Of a stretch of 64,000 nucleotides of DNA, positions 8,483 to 15,800 are shown in pieces (position 1 is the first letter of the stretch; every line of letters begins with the position of its first letter). The notes under the pieces are model-generated. The model made no database searches, had not been told where the DNA came from, and saw only the letters and a list, made by a program, of their open reading frames with translations. The DNA is taken from the NCBI GenBank assembly GCA_030537135.1, contig JAUNOP010000008.1, forward strand, positions 1-64,000, read 5' to 3'. The DNA comes from Eubacteriales bacterium (GTDB lineage: Bacteria; Bacillota; Clostridia; Lachnospirales; Lachnospiraceae). A program made the position numbers and the translations under genes.

Positions 8483-9397
8483 TTAGTCTTTCTTGCTATT
8501 TAGCAGCTTAAACTGAACAGCAGACACCACAAGAATAATCATAAACAGGAAGTATGCAATCGCCGATGCAAAGCCCACCTGATTTGTTTCAAATCCAAAC
8601 TTGTACAAATACATAACAACGGTCTGTGTGCTTCCCGATGGATTTCCAATGGTACCGCCGCACATCAAAAACGGCAGGTCAAACATCTGCAGACCGCCAA
8701 TCAAAGAGGTGATTCCTACATAAAGCATAATCGGTTTTAAGAGCGGCAGGGTAATTTTGGTAAATACCTTCCATCTTCCGGCGCCGTCAATTGCCGCCGC
8801 CTCAAAATAGTCCTTGGAAATTCCCTGAACGCCGGCCATCAGCATAATAAAGGAGTTTCCAAACCACATCCATGCGCCGATGACAGATATCACAAAAGGA
8901 GCAGTTACCGTAGAACCCAGCCAGTTGATAGGTTCACCCTTAGCAAGACCAGCACTGCTTAAAATCTGGTTTACTGTTCCATATCTCCAATCCAGAAGTG
9001 TTTTAAACAGAAATGCCACAGAGGTGGCTGCAATCAGATTCGGCAGATAATACAGAGCGCGGTAAATTCCCAGCCCTTTTACCTTGTATTTAATATCACT
9101 GAATATAATCGTCAGCAGAAATGCCAGACCAAGCTGGAGTACAATGTTTACACTCCATATTTTTACTGTGTTCCACAAATCACGCCAGAAAAACTTATCA
9201 GTAATAACACGGACATAATTCTGAAGTCCGGTAAATGCAGCTTCTCCAAAGCCCTTATAATCCGTAAAGCTCAGATATAGGGTACGAAGCACTGGATATA
9301 CATTGAAAATCAAAAATATAATCACAAACGGAGCCACGCAGATATATCCGGTTTTATTCAAATCTCTTTTTTTCTTCCTCCCACTTTGAGATGCCAT
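8483..9397 (-). CDS. carbohydrate ABC transporter permease, MalF type
   Basis: 304 residues, six membrane helices, preceded by a basic cytoplasmic N-terminus (SGRKKKRDLNK). The EAA loop is EAAAIDGAGRWKVFTKITLPL near residues 200-220. It forms the heterodimeric CUT1 channel with the MalG-type permease encoded next. A ribosome binding site (GGAAAGGAGAG) precedes the start. It is separated from the binding-protein gene by a stable intercistronic hairpin. Confidence 0.92.
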   Translation of the reverse strand: MASQSGRKKKRDLNKTGYICVAPFVIIFLIFNVYPVLRTLYLSFTDYKGFGEAAFTGLQNYVRVITDKFFWRDLWNTVKIWSVNIVLQLGLAFLLTIIFSDIKYKVKGLGIYRALYYLPNLIAATSVAFLFKTLLDWRYGTVNQILSSAGLAKGEPINWLGSTVTAPFVISVIGAWMWFGNSFIMLMAGVQGISKDYFEAAAIDGAGRWKVFTKITLPLLKPIMLYVGITSLIGGLQMFDLPFLMCGGTIGNPSGSTQTVVMYLYKFGFETNQVGFASAIAYFLFMIILVVSAVQFKLLNSKKD

Positions 9398-9425
9398 AAT
9401 TCTCTCCTTTCCCTTTCTGTAAACA

Positions 9426-9446
9426 AGGGGATGCTGCGCATCCCCT
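9426..9446 (-). other. intercistronic hairpin between binding protein and permeases
   Basis: AGGGGATGC and GCATCCCCT form a 9-bp stem with a three-base loop and no U-run. It is placed after the binding-protein gene. Such hairpins typically protect the upstream message end, giving more binding protein than permease. Confidence 0.6.
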
Positions 9447-9493
9447 CTGATTGCCTTGGCTATTATATTCCGTAGATTCTGAGAGAAGGGTAT

Positions 9494-10813
9494 TTATCTT
9501 TCTATTTCAATTTCCGGATAAGTAGACTGCACAGTATCATAGAACACATTCAGCGCCTCTTCTTTGGTCATTTCCTCTGTTTTAATAGAAGTGATTGCCG
9601 CACCCCATGCATCGTTGATGGTCTTGTCATACTTTGTAACCATGGAGTAGTCAATTCCCTCTGCCTGCTCCAGGAAGAATTCATACAGCTTCTGTCCGCC
9701 ATAGATTTCATTTACATCATCCTTATGCTTCTCAATGGTTGGAATCCAGGAAACTACATCACCTTCAGATTCTTCGATCCACCAGTCAAGAGTATCTTCA
9801 TTTGTGGTGACAAACTCAATGAAATCCCAGGCAAGCTCCTTATTCTCGCTAAGCGCATTGATTCCGATAAAGGTTCCGCCGCTGAATCCATAGGATGGTC
9901 CTGCGCAGACTCCCCATTTTCCGGCAAGCTCTCCCACATGGTCACGCATGGTCAGAACGCCCCAGCTTGGAAGACCAAATGCAAATACCTCTGTGGTATT
10001 GCCGCTCTCAGCCGCCTCTTCCATCTCTGCCTCATCCCATACATTTGCAGAAGAATCAATTACAGGAACTGCTCCGCCCATTGCCTGATACCACGGAGTA
10101 GACCAGCTTGCCACATAGGCTGTCATATCATTCTGATACAAGCTTACGCATAAATCCATGTAAGCGAATCTGTCATCGTCGATTGTAAGCTTTCCGTCCT
10201 GCACCCATGCAGAATTGCCGGAGAAAAACTGCATTTCACTGTCTGATGCAAAAACCTTATATCCAGCATCCTTTAAGGTCTGACCTGTTTCCAGAACTGT
10301 GTCATAATCCTTAAATTTCTCGCCGATTACTTCCGGATCTTCTGTTCCAAACACCTTCTCAGCAATATCACGGCGATAGAAAATCGCTGCCGGTGTAATC
10401 TGATAGGAAATGGCTCTCTGAATGCCGTCTGCGTCCTGTCCTGCCTGCCATACATAATCAACCATATTGTCTGCATACTGCTGCGCATTGTAGGGTTCCT
10501 GATTCAGGTCTTCTAAATACCCTGCCTCATACATGGTATCAAGCATCTGCGGCTCTGCCACAATAATATCCGGCTCCTTTGCCTTTCCTCTCATAGCTGA
10601 CTGAATCTTTGTCAGGTAATCAGCGGGAGCAATAACAACTGTCTCAATCTCCACATCCGGGTTCTGCTCATTGTAATGCTCTGCAAAGCTCTTCAAATCA
10701 TCTGCCAGTGTCCAGATCACCAGTTTGCCGCCCTTGTCCTCTGCTGCTGCTACACTCGCCATGGAGAGTGCCATTGTGCCGGCAAGAAGAAGGGAAAGTA
10801 TTCTTTTTTTCAT
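9494..10813 (-). CDS. extracellular sugar-binding protein of the ABC transporter
   Basis: 439 residues. ATG 10813 has AAGGAGGAAC eight bases upstream; the TTG two codons earlier is less likely. The signal peptide MKKRILSLLLAGTMALSMAS ends in VAAAED, a type I cleavage site. There is no lipobox cysteine, which is unusual for a Gram-positive binding protein and suggests a released or otherwise attached form. The body fits the family 1 fold (VIWTLADDLKSFAEHYNEQN, then PDIIVAEPQML). It sits between the phosphorylase and the permeases, so the ligand is probably the oligosaccharide that the phosphorylase cleaves. Confidence 0.88.
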   Translation of the reverse strand: MKKRILSLLLAGTMALSMASVAAAEDKGGKLVIWTLADDLKSFAEHYNEQNPDVEIETVVIAPADYLTKIQSAMRGKAKEPDIIVAEPQMLDTMYEAGYLEDLNQEPYNAQQYADNMVDYVWQAGQDADGIQRAISYQITPAAIFYRRDIAEKVFGTEDPEVIGEKFKDYDTVLETGQTLKDAGYKVFASDSEMQFFSGNSAWVQDGKLTIDDDRFAYMDLCVSLYQNDMTAYVASWSTPWYQAMGGAVPVIDSSANVWDEAEMEEAAESGNTTEVFAFGLPSWGVLTMRDHVGELAGKWGVCAGPSYGFSGGTFIGINALSENKELAWDFIEFVTTNEDTLDWWIEESEGDVVSWIPTIEKHKDDVNEIYGGQKLYEFFLEQAEGIDYSMVTKYDKTINDAWGAAITSIKTEEMTKEEALNVFYDTVQSTYPEIEIER

Positions 10814-10866
10814 ATTCAAGTTCCTCCTTGTTTTTAAGTACCTATATTATAATTTTTTTAAAACTT

Positions 10867-10899
10867 ACACATAATGTGTCAAATTTTTTATTAGTGTCA
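10867..10899 (-). promoter_or_regulatory. candidate operator upstream of the sugar-binding protein gene
   Basis: On the minus strand the element TGACAC occurs twice, 18 bases apart (10899-10894 and 10881-10876). The second copy is the edge of the palindrome ACACATNATGTGT (10867-10879). Direct repeats at about two helical turns are typical of AraC-family sites, so YesN binding is a reasonable guess. The region up to the gene is very A/T rich and includes TATAAT. Confidence 0.35.
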
Positions 10900-10924
10900 T
10901 TTTTTTATTGCACAGCTTCTTCCC

Positions 10925-13594
10925 CTATTCCAGTACAATCTGAAGCTTATTTACCTTTGCTTCAGGAAGAGACAGCAGATATTCTCTGTCTATCTGCGCC
11001 TGAATATCCATTCTTTCATATTTGTTTCCATTTACATAAATTTCGTCAATTTCATAATCTCCAAAATCCTTTTTATTTTTATTAATATAAACAATATCCA
11101 GCATTCTTCCTGCAAACCTGCATTGAATTCCTGCCAGACCGTACTTATCAAACTGCTCAAGCAAAAGCTTTGGTTCCAATATCAGATTTCCGCCGTTTCC
11201 TCTCACGCCGTACATTTGCGTCAGTACTGTAAATACCATCCAGCTGCCCGCCCCTGTTAAATATGGATACATTCCTCTTCCGCGCGGACTGAAATATTCA
11301 GGAATTCCCGGATAAATCCGGCTGCACTGCATGTCAAGGCTTTTGTCTGCCAGAGCCTTGATTGCCTTATAGCCCTCTCTCACATAATTTCGGGAATACA
11401 GGGCATACGCATACATAACGCTCATATGGCAGAAGACCGCTCCATTTTCCTTGTGTCCATAGGCAAAGCCCAGCATTCTCCCAAGATTCATCTTATTTTC
11501 CTTAAAATCTGTGTTGAGGCGGTAGCCTCCGATTTCTTCCTGATACAAATATTTTTCAGCAGCATGATTGATTTTCTCAACCTGTTCGTCTGTCGCTGTC
11601 TTTGACAAAATAGCAAAGACCTGTCCGGTCAGCATCATTCTTACCCTTCCCTCCCGGAAGCCCTCCACCTGATTTCCATCATTATCATAATAGCCGTTAA
11701 ACCAGCATTCTCCTCTGCTGTCTCCGACCAGCTCTGTGCTGCGGATATGACTACTCATCCATTCTCCCATGCTAAAAAACAAATCTGCCAGATAGCCAGT
11801 GTCCAGTTTTATCTTCTTTCCGCTGACGCCCCTTGCGCACTCCTGACAAAAAGCAAGGAGCCGCCTATATTTTTTCTCTGCATTTTCAAAGATTTCTGTG
11901 TCCAGGTGCAGCAAGGCTTCCAGCTCGCAAAACACCTCTGCCTGTAAAATGCCTCTGCTTTGCAGCGTCCTGCATAATCCGGACAATTCCTTCATGCTAC
12001 CGCTGTAAGCCGCTGTAAAGGCTACGCTCTCGCCTCTTTTATCCGCCATATCCAGAGCGTCGTTCCAGTCTGCTCCATGAAGGCGCATATGATTATGCTC
12101 TCCCACATCATAGAACTGAGCCGCCTGCTGCAGCATCAGATGCTCCAGCACAGTTCCTTCATATATACTCCCTTGTTTTGTCAAGAGCCTATTTGAAGAG
12201 TTCTCTGGATACTCTTCATCTATACAGCACCCTCTGCACAGAATCTTATCTCGAAAATAGGGCTTCTTTTCCATGAGAAATTCATAATCCCCTGTCTGAT
12301 TTAAGTACAGGGACACTGTATGAAAGGGCCAGTAGGCATGGTCCATCCATACTCTGACAATCGCATTTCTGTCTGCCAGAAAGCTTCCAGGCTCTTTTCC
12401 AATAATTGTGGCATTAGTGCCGTCAATCCGCACACCAGCAAAAAAATCAATCAGATTTTGACGGACTGTCTGCGGCTCTGTCAAAAGCAGAGCAAGACAG
12501 TCCTGCCAAAGGTCTCGCCACCCTCTTCCCCCTCGTCCATAGTCATGATAGGGCAGGAAAGAGCAGCCATAGATTCTTCTTAAACAGGGCTGAAGGCTAA
12601 CCCATTCCATCCATTTATCAAATGCCTGGTTGGAGGAAAAGCTGCTGATAATTTTCTGCTTCTTCCAATACTCCTTCATCTCTTCAAAAGCCCTCTGCGC
12701 CCTGGAAATCTCAAGGTATTCCATTCCTTCCTGCTGGTAGCTAAGCACAGTCACATAGGTGCGGCTTTCTCCTGGAAGCAAAGTCATCTCGCGAAACCAG
12801 AGTGCGCCCATGGCCTCATAGCCCTCTGTCTGGTACCCAGAGCCTCTCAGCTCCTTTTGGTTCCCAATCACAGCTTCCGGGGTCATAAGGCTTCCGCCCT
12901 CCCCGATAAAATCCTCCAGAACAGGCACCGCTCCAATAGGCCTCTCCCCATATTCATCCCTTGCAAACACACCATAGGAGACCTCATTCTTGTGATGTCC
13001 TCTCTCGTCAAAGGCCATGGACGGAGTCAGCAGTACACCGTCCTCTGTGACCTTTATTCGATTCAACAGAGACGTCACATGGCGATGATCTCTTAGATGG
13101 TCTGCACCGCGCCCATAAATAGGAACCGCTGCCACCGGCTGTATACGCAGAAGCATGTTTCCTTTGTTTTTCAAAGTAACCACCATAAGCTCGCTCAGAG
13201 TATCCCCTGCCGGACAAAAGGATAAAACCTCTGCGCCAAGATTGCTGTCCTCTTTTTCTCTCTCCACCCTCTGCCAAAAAGCGCCTGCTGTCAGATGACA
13301 TTTTTCTGTTCTGCCTTCCTGGAGTCTGTGCTTTTGCAGAGCAGAATATCCAAACACAGACCAGGCCTCACGGCCGTTCACCTTGCACCAGAAATTTCTT
13401 ACTGCCATACTGCTGTGAAGATTTTCTGCACTCTGGGGTTCCAGAAAAAAGCAGTTCTGAGAAATCTTATTATCGCCATGTCCATCCGGTGTGATGCTGC
13501 TCATCACCCTCTCGTTCACCAACGGCATATACAGGTAACTGATTTTTTCTGGATTTTCCAGGTCAAATTCCAGTGTTCTAGCGTGTTGCTTCAT
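10925..13594 (-). CDS. GH94-type glycoside phosphorylase (cellobiose phosphorylase-like)
   Basis: 889 residues, cytoplasmic, no signal peptide. The N-terminal half is a beta-sandwich-like region (ENPEKISYLYMPLVNERVMS). The catalytic (alpha/alpha)6 region has GWRDLWQDCLALL near residue 358, WMDHAYWPFHTVSLYL, and DWNDALD near residue 510, where the first Asp corresponds to the general acid of GH94 enzymes. This family phosphorolyses beta-linked disaccharides or oligosaccharides to a sugar 1-phosphate. The substrate cannot be read from the sequence; beta-glucosides are likely. It is the first gene of the operon, start chosen at ATG 13594 with GGAGGG upstream. Confidence 0.8.
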   Translation of the reverse strand: MKQHARTLEFDLENPEKISYLYMPLVNERVMSSITPDGHGDNKISQNCFFLEPQSAENLHSSMAVRNFWCKVNGREAWSVFGYSALQKHRLQEGRTEKCHLTAGAFWQRVEREKEDSNLGAEVLSFCPAGDTLSELMVVTLKNKGNMLLRIQPVAAVPIYGRGADHLRDHRHVTSLLNRIKVTEDGVLLTPSMAFDERGHHKNEVSYGVFARDEYGERPIGAVPVLEDFIGEGGSLMTPEAVIGNQKELRGSGYQTEGYEAMGALWFREMTLLPGESRTYVTVLSYQQEGMEYLEISRAQRAFEEMKEYWKKQKIISSFSSNQAFDKWMEWVSLQPCLRRIYGCSFLPYHDYGRGGRGWRDLWQDCLALLLTEPQTVRQNLIDFFAGVRIDGTNATIIGKEPGSFLADRNAIVRVWMDHAYWPFHTVSLYLNQTGDYEFLMEKKPYFRDKILCRGCCIDEEYPENSSNRLLTKQGSIYEGTVLEHLMLQQAAQFYDVGEHNHMRLHGADWNDALDMADKRGESVAFTAAYSGSMKELSGLCRTLQSRGILQAEVFCELEALLHLDTEIFENAEKKYRRLLAFCQECARGVSGKKIKLDTGYLADLFFSMGEWMSSHIRSTELVGDSRGECWFNGYYDNDGNQVEGFREGRVRMMLTGQVFAILSKTATDEQVEKINHAAEKYLYQEEIGGYRLNTDFKENKMNLGRMLGFAYGHKENGAVFCHMSVMYAYALYSRNYVREGYKAIKALADKSLDMQCSRIYPGIPEYFSPRGRGMYPYLTGAGSWMVFTVLTQMYGVRGNGGNLILEPKLLLEQFDKYGLAGIQCRFAGRMLDIVYINKNKKDFGDYEIDEIYVNGNKYERMDIQAQIDREYLLSLPEAKVNKLQIVLE

Positions 13595-13661
13595 TATTCC
13601 GTCCCTCCATTCTCACTATAGGAACAGGAAAAAAATATTTCCACCTGCCCCGAATAAGAAG

Positions 13662-13689
13662 ATTATAGAAAAAATGACGTCTGTTCCAA
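13662..13689 (-). promoter_or_regulatory. promoter of the phosphorylase / ABC operon
   Basis: TTGGAA (13689-13684), a 16-base spacer and a perfect TATAAT (13667-13662) lie about 68 bases upstream of the phosphorylase start. Confidence 0.7.
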
Positions 13690-13769
13690 AGTGTCTGAAT
13701 TTCAATAAGGTATTCTTTTTTCATTTTCCTCTTTGCGCACGTGTACATCTCTGAGGCTTTCTGCACAAT

Positions 13770-13811
13770 AAAAAAGCCCGGAACCCTACATTTTCTGTAA
13801 GATTCCAGACT
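13770..13811 (-). terminator. terminator of the YbjN-like gene
   Basis: On the minus strand GTCTGGAATCTTACA, loop GAAAA, TGTAGGGTTCCGGGC and six T form an imperfect but long hairpin. Confidence 0.75.
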
Positions 13812-13886
13812 TTTATTTATAATAATCCATTCAAAAAGAAAATCATGTCTGTTTATCAGAAGCCCCCCTGACAGGACACCCCTTTA

Positions 13887-14354
13887 TCAGTCCTCGCCAT
13901 TGCCCTCTGCTTTCTTGATTTCTTCATCTGGTGTGGAAAAGCCCATACACAGAGCGGCAAGTCCATTTCCATATCTCTCAACCATAATCCACGGAATATA
14001 GATACTGTCCTGTATCATTCTCTTTGGGAGTTCTTCCAGATCTGCACAGTTGGTATAAACCTTATAACGAAGCTCTCCGTCTCTGACGTCCAGCTCAAAG
14101 TTTCCATTTCGCAGACCATAGTTAGCCATTGTGATGTAACGCATCACATCATTCATAGTATCTTCCTCTGCACTGATTGGAATTCTGGCAAATACCGTAT
14201 AGCCCTTATCATTAAAGGATATCAGCAAACGTATATTTTTAAGCTTGCATTTCACCTTCGCACCGCATTCAATAATCTGCTTCTCTGCATTATAATCATA
14301 ATGCCAGTCATCTGCATCCAAAAAATCCCGAACCGCCTCAATAATATTCACCAT
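13887..14354 (-). CDS. YbjN-domain protein
   Basis: 155 residues from ATG 14354, which has AAAGGAGGAG at eight bases; the longer frame adds 32 residues from the leader and is unlikely. The pattern (VRDFLDADDWHYDYNAEKQI, then VKCKLKNIRLLISF, ARIPISAE, YITMANYGLRNGNFELD and YKVYTNC) matches YbjN / type III secretion chaperone-like domains, small alpha-beta proteins found as regulators or chaperones. No partner is evident. It has its own promoter, a hairpin-forming leader and its own terminator, so it is monocistronic. Confidence 0.75.
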   Translation of the reverse strand: MVNIIEAVRDFLDADDWHYDYNAEKQIIECGAKVKCKLKNIRLLISFNDKGYTVFARIPISAEEDTMNDVMRYITMANYGLRNGNFELDVRDGELRYKVYTNCADLEELPKRMIQDSIYIPWIMVERYGNGLAALCMGFSTPDEEIKKAEGNGED

Positions 14355-14412
14355 AAAACCGCTCCTCCTTTCCCCATACAACGAGCCTGTCTGACTATGT
14401 AAACAATAACAG

Positions 14413-14457
14413 AATAAGAATGAATTTTGTATTATATTTACAAATTTCATTCTTATT
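14413..14457 (-). repeat. long inverted repeat in the YbjN-gene leader
   Basis: AATAAGAATGAA (14413-14424) and its exact complement (14446-14457) flank a second nested pair TTTGTA/TACAAA. The repeat lies downstream of the predicted transcription start, so it would form a hairpin in the 5' leader about 60 bases before the start codon. Confidence 0.75.
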
Positions 14458-14483
14458 TGTCAGTTTAACTTGTTATAATAGAC

Positions 14484-14512
14484 ATATTATCATCTTTCCT
14501 ATTTTACGTCAA
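14484..14512 (-). promoter_or_regulatory. promoter of the YbjN-like gene
   Basis: TTGACG (14512-14507), a 17-base spacer and TAATAT (14489-14484) on the minus strand. Confidence 0.55.
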
Positions 14513-14518
14513 GGAAAT

Positions 14519-14541
14519 TTTTTATTATTTTCCGATAATAG
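14519..14541. repeat. left copy of a 23-bp flanking repeat
   Basis: 23 bases identical at 22 positions to 15778-15800, which is the 3' end of the AAA+ ATPase gene, in the same orientation. The two copies bracket the peptide-kinase island (about 1.26 kb). Confidence 0.65.
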
Positions 14542-14804
14542 TGGAAATTTCCTGTCTTTGAGTTTTAGCACCATAATAGTTTGAATGTTGCCCTTCCTAT
14601 TTATTTCTCACAGTCAGCATATACGTTGCGCTAATAACTATATTAAAAATATTATGTCTATTTAAAGTTTTCTGTGTACTTTTCTATTCCCCCTCGTTCC
14701 TCTCACAGTCCGTAATTCCGCATATATTTTTTTATGTCTGAAAAAAACGCCCCTCACAATCCGAAAAATCATATAAAAATTTTGTTCAATTCAAATGCAG
14801 AAAA
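14542..14804. other. AT-rich intergenic stretch of the peptide-kinase island
   Basis: I see no convincing gene here on either strand. A 75-codon plus-strand frame at 14734 is only the complement of the small peptide gene and its trailer. Three copies of a TCACA(A/G)TC element (about 14607, 14701 and 14752) are present, followed on the minus strand by G-rich AGGAAGGG-like stretches. Their role is unknown. Confidence 0.5.
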
Positions 14805-14921
14805 TCAGCCTCCTATACTCCCATATTCTGGTCCGTCTGTAGAAAAAACAGTACTACCAGTAATAATGTCTTCCACCTCAAATTTAATAATTTCCATCTC
14901 TGGAGTTATATACTTTTCCAT
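14805..14921 (-). CDS. 38-residue candidate modified-peptide precursor
   Basis: ATG 14921 is preceded by AAAGGAAGG at ten bases; an in-frame ATG seven codons upstream overlaps that site. The peptide starts MEKYITPEMEIIKFEVEDII and continues with a short Ser/Thr/Gly-rich tail containing STVFSTDGPEYGSIGG, ending in Gly-Gly. A conserved-looking acidic leader (KY-x-P-E-x-E-I-x-F-E-x-E-D-I-I-T) followed by a variable tail is the organisation of RiPP precursors, and I recall similar short proteins in Lachnospiraceae. The gene lies 65 bases downstream of an HPr-kinase-like gene on the same strand. I infer that the tail is the substrate of that kinase; no export or protease gene is beside it. Confidence 0.6.
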   Translation of the reverse strand: MEKYITPEMEIIKFEVEDIITGSTVFSTDGPEYGSIGG

Positions 14922-14986
14922 TAATCCATACCTTCCTTTCATTTTTTACTTATCTCGATAAACAGATTCTATCTGCCATCAACACA

Positions 14987-15622
14987 TTATTGCTGCATTC
15001 CCTCAAAAGCAATCCAGGCTGCTTCCTGCTCCATATTACATGTAAGCTTATATAGTCTTACATTGCTTCCAAGCCTGTCTGCCAATGACAAAATTTTCCG
15101 CATATCGCCTGCATCTGACGGGCGGTAGCTCTGCTGCACCAGCATAGGAAAAGCTGCACTTTTCAAAATAGATTGTATATGGTTTGTCTCTCCCCTTCCT
15201 AAAATGCAGATTGCTCTCAGGGGAATCGAAATATTGCTGCCCAACCTGTGTTTGCCGTTCCATGGCGTACCATATGCAATTACTCCATTATCAGTTATTT
15301 TCAACAAAGGTTTATCATCATTAGCCATAACTGCCCTTGAACCAAATAACTGCCGCCATAATCTGGTATGAGTACTCTTCCCAGTGCCACTTTTCGCAGT
15401 AAAAAGATAGCCTGTTCCATCTACTGCAACTACTGAACCATGAAATAACAGCGTATCAAATTCCAGAAGTTTTCTTGCAATTTTGCGATAAACAGCCAGT
15501 GTTTCCAGGTATTTATCAGAGAACTGCCGCACAGGGATACCCTCAACTTCATCCTCATGAGCAGATTTCTCCTTTTCAAAGGAAATATCAGAAGGACAAA
15601 TCTGTACGGAAAACTCTATCAA
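14987..15622 (-). CDS. HPr kinase-like ATPase of peptide-modification type, possibly N-terminally truncated
   Basis: 211 residues. Walker A is AKSGTGKSTHTRLWRQLFG (about residues 75-93) and the HprK-like acidic motif is NDDKPLL. Then come YGTPWNGKHRLGSN and VQQSYRPSDAGDM. This is the HprK-related kinase type seen beside peptide-maturation genes (for example kinases that phosphorylate lasso peptides), not the catabolite-control HPr kinase. The only start is TTG 15622 with GGGAAGGG upstream. Related proteins, as I remember them, begin some 20-30 residues earlier, so the N-terminus may have been lost where repeat copy B adjoins. It probably acts on the small peptide encoded next. Confidence 0.65.
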   Translation of the reverse strand: MIEFSVQICPSDISFEKEKSAHEDEVEGIPVRQFSDKYLETLAVYRKIARKLLEFDTLLFHGSVVAVDGTGYLFTAKSGTGKSTHTRLWRQLFGSRAVMANDDKPLLKITDNGVIAYGTPWNGKHRLGSNISIPLRAICILGRGETNHIQSILKSAAFPMLVQQSYRPSDAGDMRKILSLADRLGSNVRLYKLTCNMEQEAAWIAFEGMQQ

Positions 15623-15663
15623 ATAGTTAACCCTTCCCGTCTTTGAGCGCTATCACAACAATA

Positions 15664-15702
15664 TTGTCAAGCGGAAATTCGCAATCCGCTTCGCTACTTG
15701 CT
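15664..15702 (-). repeat. dispersed palindromic repeat, copy B
   Basis: On the minus strand AGCAAGTAGCGAAGCGGA joins directly to TTGCGAATTTCCGCTTGACAA, the same sequence as 1102-1158 without its 18-base insert. The arms AAGCGGA/TCCGCTT fold into a hairpin. Confidence 0.7.
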
Positions 15703-15730
15703 CATAACCGTATAGCTGCTGTCGCAGCTT

Positions 15731-15758
15731 CTCAGAATGGGTCTGCACCCCTTCTGAG
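15731..15758. repeat. hairpin next to repeat copy B
   Basis: CTCAGAA, inner GGGT-ctgc-ACCC, and TTCTGAG form a stable stem loop between the kinase-like gene and the AAA+ gene. It has no U-run in either direction and is probably part of a composite intergenic repeat. Confidence 0.5.
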
Positions 15759-15777
15759 ACAAGCAAGTCCCCTACTC

Positions 15778-15800
15778 TTTTTATTATTTTCCGACAATAG
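15778..15800. repeat. right copy of the 23-bp flanking repeat
   Basis: This covers the last codons and stop of the AAA+ gene and matches 14519-14541 at 22 of 23 positions. Confidence 0.65.

Noticed and set aside
13600..13770. LacI-family control of the phosphorylase operon.
   Set aside because: No palindromic site with central CG lies around this promoter, and the regulator gene is 8 kb away next to other genes; YesM/YesN control is the simpler reading.
14734..14961. 75-residue plus-strand frame.
   Set aside because: Antisense to the 38-residue peptide gene, which has the ribosome binding site; low-complexity Ser/Ile/Pro composition.
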